From positions 2,852,001 to 2,916,000 of the forward strand of contig NC_052393.1 in assembly GCF_009389715.1 (NCBI RefSeq): a stretch of 64,000 nt of DNA. The letters run 5' to 3'. Shown here piece after piece: positions 37,881 through 48,834 of this stretch (within the stretch, counting starts at the first letter, position 1; every line of letters starts with the position of its first letter). The translations under genes and the position numbers were made by a program. The stretch comes from Phoenix dactylifera (lineage: Eukaryota; Streptophyta; Magnoliopsida; Arecales; Arecaceae). The notes beneath the pieces are model-generated. The model made no database searches and was not told the origin of the DNA. It saw only the letters and a program-made list of their open reading frames with translations.

Positions 37881-38159
37881 TAGAAACCCTCAAGACTCTC
37901 CTAAAAATAAAAAAATAAATATTTTTATTTACACGTCTATCCATTATGAATATTTTAGTTATTTTAATTTAATTTTTTTATAATTTTTTAACGGTGTTAA
38001 ATAACATGGATATATATGCAAAAATAAAAATAAAAGAGGATAAAATAACAAACAAATATTTTAAAAAAAATATACATATAAATATTAATTTTAGAAGGAT
38101 TTTTTTTTTTTTTTTTTTGCTGCAGTCCCAAGACCCTTCCAACTTTGCCTTTTCGCACC

Positions 38160-38167
38160 TATATATA
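38160..38167 (+). promoter_or_regulatory. TATA box of the RING-H2 gene
   Basis: TATATATA stands about 107-114 bp before the ATG at 38274 and about 30 bp before the CT-repeat leader, the right spacing for transcription starting near 38195. Confidence 0.7.
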
Positions 38168-38194
38168 CCGCCGTCTCCCCCCCTCTCCCCCCCG

Positions 38195-38195
<1 letters not shown>

Positions 38196-38237
<42 letters not shown>
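38196..38237. repeat. (CT)n microsatellite in the RING-H2 leader
   Basis: About 21 CT units lie between the TATA box and the start codon, so most or all of it should be in the 5' UTR. CT-rich leaders are common in plant genes and are length-variable. Confidence 0.9.
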
Positions 38238-38239
<2 letters not shown>

Positions 38240-38273
38240 CATCTCTCGCTCTCTCTCTTTCTCTCTACTCGCC

Positions 38274-38522
38274 ATGGCTGCAAGATTAGTGGGCTTAGCT
38301 CGTCTTGGTTCGGTCACCAAGCAACTCTTCGTTACGCCGAATGATGCTGGAAAAGACTGTTCGATATGTTTGGAAGAGCTCAAAACTGGGGACAAGGTCA
38401 GGATCACCGCATGCCATCATCTGTTCCACGCCAACTGCATCTATAAGTGGTTTCTTGCTCGAGGCCGTTCATGTCCTGTCTGTCGAAGGATCCTCGCAAG
38501 TGCCCGGTCGGCGACGCCATAG
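38274..38522 (+). CDS. Small RING-H2 finger protein (putative E3 ubiquitin ligase)
   Basis: This is a single-exon gene of 82 residues. After a short basic N-terminus (about 1-27) almost the whole protein is one RING-H2 finger. It starts CSICLEEL, continues with ACHHLFHANC and ends CPVC, giving C-x2-C-x14-C-x-H-x2-H-x2-C-x11-C-x2-C. The proline after the seventh metal ligand, usual for binding E2 enzymes, is present. The ATG sits in a near-ideal context (GCCATGGCT). The same frame is open upstream through the CT repeat, but that part is leader and should not be translated. A TATA box lies about 110 bp upstream. The family is the ATL/RING-H2 type in a broad sense, but no membrane segment or GLD motif is visible, so I give no symbol. 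Substrates are unknown. Confidence 0.85.
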   Translation: MAARLVGLARLGSVTKQLFVTPNDAGKDCSICLEELKTGDKVRITACHHLFHANCIYKWFLARGRSCPVCRRILASARSATP

Positions 38523-40430
38523 CCGTTATCTGCACCTCGTGAAGATGATCATCGTCGTAGATCGAGTAGTCATTAGTGCAAGCCAGCATTGTTCTTGAGA
38601 GTAGAGGAGATGAAAAGCTTTGTTTTTTTCTAAATGTACGAGGAGTTGATGGTAAGGTTGATCCAGAATCTTGTTTTAAAAACAAAAAGAAAATAATTAT
38701 CATTCTTCTTCCCTTCTTCTTCTTAATTAAGCCAGTAATGTTTTTGAGAGCGTGTGTACCCGTTAACAATCTTTGTTATATATAAGTTTATGAGAAGTTA
38801 ACAACAAAATTAATCAACATCTTATTTTGAAAACAAAAAAAAAAAAATACCACCCAAGATTCTTCCTCCCATCTTCTTGTTATTGATTTTTACTTTTATT
38901 TGTTTGTGCGGCGCATAGATAACTCGGGATTTCGCAATAAGGTGGCCTTGTTCTGATAATATTAAGCTAAAGTAGTTGGTAATTGGTTTGGACATCCATA
39001 TCAGATCAAGTTAAAATCTCTACTCCATATCGATCTAGGGATTTGCTAAGGTGCTCCTTTTTTTTTTGCCTAAAAAAAAGGAGAAAAAAAACAGCCTAAC
39101 TGCTCATTATTTATGGTGTTTTGTAGAATTTTATTGATAGCTAGTTGCCAACCGATCACCCATTTAATATTCGTCTCATCATTCCTCTCCCCCTCCTTGC
39201 CATCTTCCTCTAAGGGGCGCCGCAGGTCCAACGACAAACGATAAGGATCCCTGCTCCACTACATCCGCCTCCGGATCCAATGATTCCTAAAAATATTGCT
39301 GAAGTTTTAAGAACTCGTTGAGTCAATATGTGACCAATAAACCTACACGGGCTGAGAAATCAATCCTAGATTGGATTTTCTAAACATCTACATTGACGAC
39401 CACCAATTAACCTGCTGACCCACTATTGACTCGTCTGGTCAAACCTATCATTCAAGGGCCTTTTCTTTTTTTTTTTTATTATCTGATTGGTGCGATAGAT
39501 TCCATTTAAAATTCTAGTTGTTAATCTATAAATTATCTTTTTCCTCTTTTCACCAACGGGAAGAATATATAAAAGATATGTGCTTATATATATTATAAAT
39601 TTGTTGCAGAATAAGTAGCGAGGATCGGAAGACTTTTACTATTTTATATCTATCCACGATATAATTAAATATTTTACCATATTTTTATTATTATACATTT
39701 TTAATATTTTAATATTCTTAAATATTTTTATTGTACAAGTTTAAATTAATGTATTTATGATATCATGGGTTAATGGATCAACCCAAGGTCAATCCGCTAA
39801 ACCGTCACCAAGATACCTGATATCCATGCCGGATTTCTTAATATAGTCTCTAGGATCTGTATTTTTTAAGTTCTTCGATATTTTTATTGTTCAAGTTTTA
39901 AAATAATTTATTTTTGATATCATGGGTTAATGAAATCAAACTGACCCTTAAATCTTCCTTTACGGCCTGTTTTCTATTGTACTAAGTTTGAAAATTTTAT
40001 AGAATTCATGGGTTGGTCATACATTTAAGAATGATTTTGTATCAACTAAACTCTATCCAGCCCAAATTCTATGAAAACCTAAGAAGTAGAATCTGAGTTA
40101 GATTCGGATAATCTCTTAGACAATACAAACTAGATACGCTAACAAGATTAATTTTTACAGAATTTTTAGTTTAATTATGTAGAAATATTCAAACAAACTA
40201 TTAATTTTTAGCCTTCAATAACTACCTGCAGGCATCAAGTTCCAACACGGTACAGGAAGCGTGGTTGAGTGGTACTGTATGAGCGCAAAAGATGTCCATC
40301 AACCGGTTTGGAAAAGAACTTTAAAGAAAGAGACAATAGCATTACCAAGCATACGAGATTTACTGTAGAAATAGATCAAAAATCTGCTTGAGTGTCAAAT
40401 AACATAACAAAATGATCAAAAATTCCTCCT
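38523..40430. other. Intergenic AT-rich stretch
   Basis: It holds the 3' flank of the RING-H2 gene and AT-rich DNA with related phrases at about 39760 and 39920 (ATGATATCATGGGTTAATG-like). No gene was recognised. Confidence 0.5.
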
Positions 40431-40438
40431 ATAATAGC

Positions 40439-41547
40439 TAGGGCTGGAAGTGGGCCGGGCCGGGCCACACCCCTACCCAAATCCGGCCCGAAATTATTTT
40501 CCAGGCTTCCGACCGAGCCTAGGCCCGAACAGTTTTACAAAAACTCAGCCCGAGCCCAATTGGGCCAGCCCGATTGGACTAAAGTCCGCCAGGCCCGATC
40601 ACGAGCCCGAGGAGTAGCCCACTTCCTCCGGTACTTCTGCTTTTCCCCCACCGAACTCCTCCTTCTCCGCTCCTCCCTCCTTTCCCTCGCCTCCGAGGCT
40701 CCGGCTACCCCTTCCCACCCTCATCCCCTTGGACCCCTTCCTTCCTCCGCAACAAGCTCGCTCAGGTCATCGCCGCCCTCATCCGCCTCGAGAACCCCAC
40801 CCTTTGGCCCTCCCCCTTCCTCCAACTCCTCCCCTGCCTCCCATCCGCCGACCCTCTCGCTGTCGACATGTTCCCCCGCCGATCTCCTCCTTCTCCGCTC
40901 CTCTCTCCTCTCCCTCGCGACTGCCCCTTCCCACCCTCATCCCCTTCCTTCCTCTGTAACAAGCTTGCTCAGGTCATCGCCACCCTCATCCGCCTCGAGT
41001 ACCCCACCCTCTAGCCCTCCCCCTTCCTCCAACTCCTCCCCTGCCTCCCATCCGCCGACCCTCTCGTTGTCGACATGTTCGCCCGCCTCCTCGCGGCCCT
41101 CAATGACGACCTCCTTAGCCAGGACTATCCCCGCTCCCCCGACGAGGCCGCTGCCGCCTCCCGCGTCAAGGACTCCATGCGCCTCCAGTGTGTCCCCCAG
41201 ATCGCCCGACACTGGTTCAACGCCGTCTCCCTCTACCGCTCCTCCGACCCTGACCTCGCCGCTGCCGCCCTCGACACCATGAAGCGGTACATCTCCTGGA
41301 TCGACATTGCCCTCGTCACCAATGATGCCTTCATCCCCCTCCTCTTTGATCTCATTCTGGCTTCCAACAAGTTCAGGCTACTCCTCGGGCTGGAAGTGGG
41401 CTCGGGCTCGAGTATCTCATTGGCCCGGCCCGAGCCAATGAGATACCCGAGCCCGGCCTGAAATGCATTGGGCCTAGCCCATAGCCCGACCCGCGGGTGG
41501 CCTGACCCGATGGGCTTCGGGCCGGCCCGAGCCCACTTCCAGCCCTA
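40439..41547. mobile_element. Pack-type hAT element carrying an exportin-T fragment
   Basis: This 1,109-bp element has ends TAGGGCTGGAAGTGGGC and its inverse. It is flanked by a perfect 8-bp duplication, ATAATAGC, at 40431-40438 and 41548-41555. Those are hAT features. It has no transposase. Its interior is a captured, GC-rich piece of a host gene (see the exportin-T entry). A further copy of the terminal motif in direct orientation lies at 41387. The right-hand 160 bp (41387-41547) is therefore itself a small inverted-repeat unit whose arms meet near 41431-41440. The element may thus be a composite of a small MITE and a gene fragment mobilised together. Confidence 0.9.
40640..41385 (+). pseudogene. 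Captured exportin-T (PAUSED/LOS1 family) gene fragment
   Basis: The plus strand from 40751 reads NKLAQVIAALIRLENPTLWP and LPSADPLAVDM. From 41075 it reads MFARLLAALNDDLLSQDYPR, RVKDSMRLQCVPQIARHWFN, SLYRSSDPDL and then MKRYISWIDIALVTNDAFIP. This is the N-terminal HEAT-repeat region of plant exportin-T, the nuclear exporter of tRNAs. Only a middle piece of the gene is present. A stretch of about 207 bp is tandemly duplicated (AACAAGCT at 40751 and 40958; GACATGTTC near 40866 and 41073). The second copy has an in-frame TAG at 41012-41014. The absence of introns in this stretch could mean capture from one exon or from processed sequence. GC content is far above the neighbourhood. Confidence 0.85.
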
Positions 41548-41555
41548 ATAATAGC

Positions 41556-41971
41556 CACAAGAGTGGTTGATAAACTTAAGCCTCTACCCAAAGAACCTGG
41601 AGAACTAGAAAGGAGACAATGGGATTAACAGTGCAGAGTTAGACCAGTAGAGTGATTTGAATTGATATTATAATGCTTATTGCCTATATACTTATGCATC
41701 TAACTTATAGTTAATGTCTAACAACTTATGATCTAATTTAAAAAAACTAGTTGGAAGGTATTATTTAGATTCTTTGGCCCAAAATATGTATCCAAGATCT
41801 ACTCGGTACATAAATGATATGGAACTAGACATATGTCCTTACAGATACTCCCCAGTTTAAACCTTGGCATCAAAGAATCCATGCTATAATATCTCATGTT
41901 TCATATGGGCCACAAACTGGATCTGCTTTAATACTATTTATAATAACTTAAAACTTCATCCAAAAAGACTG

Positions 41972-42002
<31 letters not shown>

Positions 42003-42913
42003 TCGAGATATATCCAATGCATAACTAATCTAGAACTACATACATGTCCGCACATATCCTCACATCCTAATTCAGTTACTAGCATTAAAAATCAAAGATT
42101 GGATATATTTAACAATTTGGTGATCAAAATCAAATAAGATATGATTGCCCTGCTTACCGAGTACAGTAACAGGAAATGTATGAAATTGGAAGCATTAGTT
42201 GAAGCTTTTATTGAGCGCAACCAACCACAGTAATTTGAGAGCTGGTAAGTTCGGCCCATCGTCCAACTAGAAATCCAAAACATGCCAGCCACCAATGGGC
42301 AAAAACTTCTGCTCTGCTGCGACTTAAAACATGAAAACCTAAAGCCATCTGAACCTATACAAATCCCAAACTGAGGCACATATAAGCTACGGGACATTTA
42401 CAACTTCAACCATCAACCTCTTAACAAAGTAAATGCAGCCAAAGTAGTAAATGCTGATGGTCAACTAATTATCAGATTATATGAATGCACTGCACCTTGA
42501 GCTATGGGAGGAATTGCAACGAGTGGTAAAGTAGAACCCAAAAAAAAAATCATGCAACTACGGAGGAATGATGCATTAAATAGTTAATTTTACTATTTGC
42601 AAGAAGAAAAAAGTGTTTTGTGACAAATGTAAGATGAATAATCTAATGTACATTGCAGGAAAAGAACCTGACCATCATCAATCTGTGACATGATTTTCAG
42701 ACGAAGAGATCATAGTCCACTGAATGTCATTTTCCTCGTACATTACATTTGTGCTTCAGTGGCACGTCCCAAGAAGGCCACTTTTTCTTCTGAGAATGAT
42801 GGCAGAAGTAACAACAATTATTTTTAAACAAAAGATGCTGACAATGGACACACAAAGCCTCTTCCAAATGGAGTGGTTCAACTGCCCGGTTATAACTCAG
42901 TTTGCCCAAGAAG
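41556..42913. other. Intergenic stretch with an (AT)n run
   Basis: An AT dinucleotide repeat lies at 41975-42002. The minus-strand open frame at 42092-42397 might be the 3' end of the zinc-finger gene upstream, but no domain supports it. Confidence 0.45.
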
Positions 42914-42918
42914 CACTA

Positions 42919-43486
42919 TGTCACACCCCCCGCCTATGCGGGGCACGTGAGAGAGGACCGTGGGGCTCCCCTGCCAGATATTATTCGATTCCGAGGTCCG
43001 CACGGATGTTGCATACGCCGCTCAGACCCCTTTCTAGTTTTGTTTTTTACCCAAAACGCATCTGCAGAATTTGAAGATACTCAGCTCATATGCCCAGGTT
43101 CTGAAACGAGTCTTTTCTATATCGGACTATTGGGCCTTGCATCCTTTCCTCCATCGAACAAGAGCCGTCCTCAGATCTGATACCAAAAGTCACGCCCCCG
43201 TCTCTGCGGGGCACGTGCGGCATCCAGTGCCCACGTGGAGGCCACATGATGGGGGGAATACGAGGCTCTCCTGCCATATATTATCCGGTTCTGGGACCGC
43301 ATGCACCGCTCAGACCCCTTCTCAGTTTTGTTTTCCATGCAAAATGCGTCTGCAGGATTTGGAGACACCCGCCTCATATGCCCAGGCTCCGGAATGAATC
43401 TTTTCGATGTGGAACTATTGAGCCTCACACACACACACACAAAAAAAAGGAAAAGAAAAAGAAAGAAAAGGCGGCGGGGCGTGACA
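42919..43486 (-). mobile_element. TRIM-like miniature LTR element
   Basis: The 568-bp block starts TGTCACACC and ends GGGGCGTGACA. It is flanked by CACTA at 42914-42918 and 43487-43491, a perfect 5-bp duplication as made by retroviral-type integrases. Inside are two related direct repeats of about 220-240 bp (42919-43141 and 43189-43429), sharing TGCGGGGCACGTG, CCGCTCAGACCCCTTT and CTCATATGCCCAGG. Only about 47 bp lie between them. These hold, on the minus strand, TGGTATCAGATC, close to the initiator-Met primer site, and a purine-rich GGAGGAAAGGA. After the second repeat come a CA run, an A/G-rich stretch and the terminal GGCGTGACA, so the ends are not simply two equal LTRs. The class is therefore probable, not certain. 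Confidence 0.65.
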
Positions 43487-43491
43487 CACTA

Positions 43492-44215
43492 TTTCTTATT
43501 TCTGCAGTTGAAGGTCACTATCAGTATCAGTAGTTCAATCGGATTTGTGAGTTCATATATCATGTACTGTCCATAGTAACACAGATTAACCAAAAGGGGG
43601 CCAAAGAGTTAGAAGCAGGCATCATATACCAAGGTCATTGGGACACCCCGGATAGAACATTAAAATCATTAGCCTAGAATTATGCAAGGTAATCTCCAGA
43701 GCTGAACCAACAAAAGACAAATCTACAGCAAGCAGTGGAGATAATACATCCACACCAACAAAAAAGGCCTTGTTACTGAAAATGGTTTGGATCTCTATGA
43801 ATAAATTTGTGAGAAAGAATTTCAAACTTGCCTTCAACTAAGGTACATAAATTAGGTAGGAACAGATCGTAAAAGACTGTAAAAGCTTCCAAAAATCTGG
43901 AGACTTAGGCTAGTTAGTTATGATTATTCTTGACGCAAATGTCTTCAGACCAACACATAGAGATGGAGTTGGTTATGATTATCTTGACATAAATGCATTC
44001 AGACTCACAAAGAGACAGAAAGACCGCCTAACTGCTGAGTTTTATTTACCCGACAAATATTCAAATGGCTGATTTAAGTAATTCTATATCACATAGTGTA
44101 TGAAGAATATTATTTACAAGACATGATATTGCCATGGAAGTGAAAAATAATTGCAATTATACTAAAAATAATGCTTATAAATCTAAACAAATACTTAAAA
44201 AATATAGCAAAGTAC
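43492..44215. other. Probable intron or 3' part of the zinc-finger gene
   Basis: No exon could be joined here. It lies downstream of the RanBP2-type exon on the minus strand, whose last zinc-binding cysteine should be encoded in the next exon. Confidence 0.35.
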
Positions 44216-44542
44216 CTGTTACAATATGTTCGAGATGCAAAGTTATGATTATTGCACTTAGTGCACATCCAGTCCCCATCCCGCCATTGTTTTGCCCTGT
44301 TAAGAAGAACAGAACTTCATAACTGAGATGGAATATAATTTGCAGCAAAATGAATCAAGAATTCCCTAAGAACGGGAACTAGACTACAACCTCATTAATT
44401 TTACAAATATAATGTAATTGAAAAGTGATCTCTAAGAAGTTTAAAGAAAAGAATGTGCATTACTTGAAAAAATATCTGTAAGTGCTGAAGTCACTGCTGA
44501 AGAGGATGCGCCAGATGGTATAGGTGCATTGCATTCTTTGCA
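44216..44542 (-). CDS. RanBP2-type zinc-finger gene, two exons (partial)
   Basis: On the minus strand, the exon 44296-44216 has an AG acceptor (TTAACAG) and GT donor (AACAG|GTACTT). It reads AKQWRDGDWMCTKCNNHNFA, then SRTYCNR. This is the start of a RanBP2-type zinc finger (W-x-C-x2-C-x3-N-x6-C-x2-C). The fourth cysteine would come from the next exon. Another exon-like piece, 44542-44464, reads CKECNAPIPSGASSSAVTSA. It begins with a C-x2-C that could close a preceding finger, and has proper splice sites. The two pieces do not join in phase directly, so a small exon between them was missed or one border is wrong. Plant proteins with such fingers bind single-stranded RNA; the role here is not known. 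The rest of the gene was not found. Confidence 0.55.
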
Positions 44543-46863
44543 CTGCAAAAATTAGGAAAAAAATTATGGATCAGAGTTCACCATTCACATGGAAGTGAGA
44601 TTCTTGATAAATTGGTAAAGAAATTATTTTAATTTGCAAATATTCTGAATGCATCAGGATCTTGCATATTATCCTAAAACTTCTTGTCAGATAGCAGGTA
44701 TTTTTTTGGAGAGAAGCAGACTTGTTTTGGTTTATTTTAAAGAGAATAACAGAAGAGTGGTTCATGGAAAAGATTTTTTCCATTTTCTGTTTCAAATATC
44801 TTGTAATCTAATTTCTTCAACTAGCAAGTTCATGTTCGAGACCACTCTCTAACTAGAGAGAGCAAGACTCAGATACCACTGTGATCAACTAACATATTGG
44901 AGCACGCATGTGTATGAGGGTCTTGTGTGCAAGAGTGCTGAGTTCCATCCAGATATGAATGGTGATGATAATTTGCTTGTTTAGTCGACAATTTTTAAGC
45001 TAAAAAAATTTCTCTCTCGTTCCATTGATTCAAGTTCTCATAAGAAGCAAAATCAGTAAATTTATAGGGTTTGAGACGTAAAGCTGGACCTTATTTGAAT
45101 GGCAGGGAATGCTTAACGTAGTAGTTGATTGAGAAACCATTTGCCTCTCAAAGGTATCAGTACCAGAATTAATACGTCAAAGAAATCTGTGAGAGAGAGA
45201 TCAAATGCTTCTCATATTTAGAGGCTGCAAGACCAAAGATCTCAACATATTACATAGCTACACATAATGCTATTGAAAGGCCAGTTAAAGCAAAGACGAA
45301 GTGTTGGAAAGGACAATATTACAAGTTGTTGGTGAGTTAATGATCCAAAAAAGGTTGCCTGAGACAAGCCAACAAAGGACACAAAGATGGTGGAAAGAGA
45401 GAGAAAGATGGGAATTATTTCTTGATTTAGATAATTTGGCCGGGTCAGGTTTCACGTTTCAAATGTGATTCAATCTAATACCCCGGCCCAACATAATAAG
45501 TATTGTTAATTGTAACTTCAGGTTAGTTTTGGATCCGGTTAATGGGTTGTCGCTGATTCTATATAGGAATTGCAATGAATGACAAGCCAAAAGGATAGTT
45601 TTTTTTTTTTTTTTTTGTAGAGTAGAAACCACCATATAAATATTTTGAAACATTTCTCAAAGTTTTTTCTCCATTAATATGTCAAATATATGATTCATGA
45701 GATGTCTCTACCATGTTTATTGATTTAGCTATCTTATTAAAATGAGAAACAAATGTTATTATTCTGTATGTCAAATTTTATAATGTCAAATGTCTCAACA
45801 TCCTAAGTTTTGTTAGGTTATATTATTTTTGCGGATAAATTCCTATTGTGGCCAACTACTCAGGGTACCCTTTAGGTGGAGGAGGAGCTATCTGCTGTGC
45901 TTCAGAACCTATTATTTTTTGACTTTTTTTAATTATATCCATAACTGTAATGTATGATACATCTGTTTTAGCCAAAAAAAAAATATATTCTATCCATCCT
46001 TTATCTGCATCACAAACTGATGAACGTAAGTCTTTCTTATTCCTCAATTCTTCGGACTCTTTTTAATTTATTTTTTAGCATGCATTGCACGCATCCGTTG
46101 CTAGTTTTGATAAATGCATAGGAAGTTTCTTTACAGACAATTTTTAATATTTCTATTTTTTGGGCAACTTACCAAATATAATAGCTGTTATTTACTTTTA
46201 TCATCCTTTTGGTTAGATAATATATTGAAATAATAAATGGTTGTTATAATGGACAATTTTAGCATAATAATGAGTAACAACTATTTTGATAACTAGGTCG
46301 GCTAAAACAAAATTTTAAGTTAAAAAAATAATATTTAAGTTACATGGTTAGAGAATATTTTTTTTAGCAAGAATAATGAACATTTTATATATTATTTGTT
46401 GATCATCTTATGTGACAGAATTATAGCATAACAAATTTCTATTCTTAGTCGCCCATGGCTATAACCATCAAGAATAGTTCATTTGGCACCTTTTACAAAC
46501 CCCCTTTTTTTTTAAGGATGTGTTTGGATAATCCAGAAATATTAGGCTGGTGTATTTCCTACAGCCTGAGTCTCGTGCATTAGGAGAAAATAGGATATAA
46601 CATTAGAAAAACACACACACAGAAAAAAAACAACAACAACAACAAAAAAAAAACAAATGCCATGAGATGTTCAGAATCAGAGAGAGAGAGAGAAGTTTCA
46701 AGTTTCAACAACTTCTAGATAAGGTGGTATCAAGTGAGATCCAAGTTATATATATTCTAATTTTTTGAAGTTGACTCCTTCAATGCTTGAAAGTTCTACC
46801 TTATTAGTCAACTAATGCTACACCTCCCCAACAATTCTGCTGCCAGTTTGATATTTGATAAGG
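44543..46863. other. AT-rich stretch without recognised exons
   Basis: This region may be upstream intron of the zinc-finger gene. It contains only poly-A/T runs and short frames, including CAA repeats near 46630 and a GA run near 46680. Confidence 0.4.
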
Positions 46864-46868
46864 GATAC

Positions 46869-47479
46869 TGTTACGGGGGGTTCCCCGAATTTAGTCCCAC
46901 ATTGGCCGTGTAGCGGGAAGGTCTATGCCATATAATGGGGGGCTCAATCACCCTTCCCTAAGGAGGCGCCTTTTGTGGGGCAAAACCGTGAGGCGCCGTG
47001 AGGAGGGCTCCGGATACGCTCGACCCCCGAATCGGACCCAAAGCGGACAATACCTTCTGGGGGACACTCTCTCTTCTGCTGCTCGGCTGGTGTGTGGGCT
47101 CTGCTGGTGACGGGGTGTAAATCCCGCATCAGATGGCGTTAGAAGGAGGGCCTCGGCCCTCCGCCTATCCAGCAAGGAGCCGACCCGAGCACAGGACCTC
47201 CCCGCTGGGGAGGCTGTGTTACGGGGGGTTCTCCGAATTTAGTCCCACATCGGCCGTGTAGCGGGAAGGTCTGTGCCATATAATGGGGGGCTCAATCACC
47301 CTTTCCTAAGGAGGCGCCTTTTGTGGGGCAAAACCGTGAGGCGCCGTGAGGAGGGCTCCGGGTACGCTCGACCCCCGAATCGGACCCAAAGCGGACAATA
47401 CCTTCTGGGGGACACTCTCTCTTCTGCTGCTCGGCTGGTGTGTGGGCTCTGCTGGTGACGGGATGTAAATCCCGCATCA
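46869..47479 (+). mobile_element. Complete TRIM (terminal-repeat retrotransposon in miniature)
   Basis: Two 263-bp LTRs (46869-47131 and 47217-47479) start TGTTACGGGG and end CCCGCATCA. They surround an 85-bp interior. The host bases GATAC are duplicated at 46864-46868 and 47480-47484. The LTRs differ at six positions by eye, about 2 percent. The interior begins with GATGGCGTTAGAAGGAGGG, which occupies the primer-binding position but is not the usual initiator-Met sequence. It ends with CCCGCTGGGGAGGC, in the polypurine position. There is no coding capacity, so the element depends on others for movement. The orientation is given by the primer-binding position. Confidence 0.92.
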
Positions 47480-47484
47480 GATAC

Positions 47485-48433
47485 AATGATTGATGTGATT
47501 CAATAAAGATCACAGATGTTTTCTAGCATAAATTTTGTTACCATGTTGAACAAAAAATTGAAGGAGAAGCTGAGGAGGTGCATCATTTTCACAGTGCAAT
47601 GATTGAAGGGGAAATTTTCAGATCCAAGCATATTATCACAAAATTTTTTACTTTACAATTGACACCTTGCATGGGACAATAAAACCAGTGCTTCATACTC
47701 CAACCCCACTGCGACCAATACTGTTCAAGTGTACTGCATCAATCGTCTCTTATCATGTGCTATTGTACCAGAGTTGAACCCAAGAAATTTAGTATTGTAC
47801 CAAAAGAAAAAGAAACAATCCAAGAAATTACTTGTCAACATGCAGAATTGCAAAAGGTGACGAGCTAAAGCTGGATAAACCTAATGCTAAAGTGGCTAAA
47901 AAATAATGGAGGATTCCATCGAGTGGAGTGATTGAAGCAGAGGGAGACCAGCAAAAACAATAAACCGAGTGGCCAGAATATTTAAGGCTTTGGATACCTG
48001 CTCATGTGTTGGAAAGAGCCTATGATGTGATTAACCTTTTAATTAGATTAGAAGTTGATTGGAGCTTGCCATCCATTATACTATGGAGCTGGTTAACAAA
48101 ACTTTGGACGAACTCTCTTTATCACCAACTACCAGAAAACCATCTCCACATCCGCAGCTTAGCGAGCCTGCCCCAGTCATCATCACTAACAGAGTTGATT
48201 AATTAAAACATGTAGCTAAGATTAGGATGGAAGAATAAATAATGAGGGGATTTTCTTAGCACCGCATGATGTGTAGATAGTAAAGGTAACGGACAAGATC
48301 TAGTTTCCGTACATGTACGTCCAACACAAAAAAGGCTCCACCGCCCATCAACAACAGCATCCCCTGCCGGCTTTATCTGGCCAGGATTTTAACCATGGTA
48401 AGCATAGCATACATATATATGGAGGGAGATTTA
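47485..48433. other. Intergenic stretch, nothing recognised
   Basis: Short frames only. This is the distal 5' flank of the HVA22-like gene. Confidence 0.5.
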
Positions 48434-48623
48434 GGGCATGTTTGATCGGGGAGAATTGGATTCTGAAATGAGAATAGAAATTAGTGGTTTCTATTTTAAC
48501 TATTTGATTGAATATGAATGCTCCAAATATGATTTTTCTCTGATATTGAAATCTCATTCGACTTCGATTCGACTTGCGGATAGCAATTTTGATTCTGATT
48601 TGAGTCGCGAATCAAATGCATCC
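48434..48623. mobile_element. Harbinger/Tourist-type MITE
   Basis: A 190-bp element starts GGGCATGTTTGATC and ends GAATCAAATGCATCC, an imperfect inverted repeat. It is flanked by TTA at 48431-48433 and 48624-48626. A 3-bp TTA target and GGGCATGTTTG-type ends are characteristic of PIF/Harbinger MITEs. It lies about 1.2 kb upstream of the HVA22-like coding region. Confidence 0.8.
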
Positions 48624-48834
48624 TTAGATTTGGCTATAATGATATGTTATCAAGAATAAAAGCAACTCTTACTTGCTTCAAAAATCTATCCTTCATGATA
48701 ATCAGGAATTGATGAGGTACACAGGAATGGTGTGGATGGCGATGGATCCTGCGCTTTGTGGAGGGTTGAGTCAGAAAATAAATAGTGGGAGCTGTTTCTC
48801 CCACTTTGATAGGTGATAGCCAACGACATAGAAA

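Noticed and set aside
37994-38344. Longer forms of the RING protein starting upstream of 38274.
   Set aside because: They read through the CT microsatellite and, in part, a different frame; the TATA box and ATG context favour the start at 38274.
40560-41282. 240-residue Ser/Pro-rich open frame.
   Set aside because: It is a shadow of the GC-rich captured exportin-T fragment in the wrong frame.
46925-47513. Repeated 61-75-residue frames as duplicated genes.
   Set aside because: They are readings of the two LTRs of the TRIM element.
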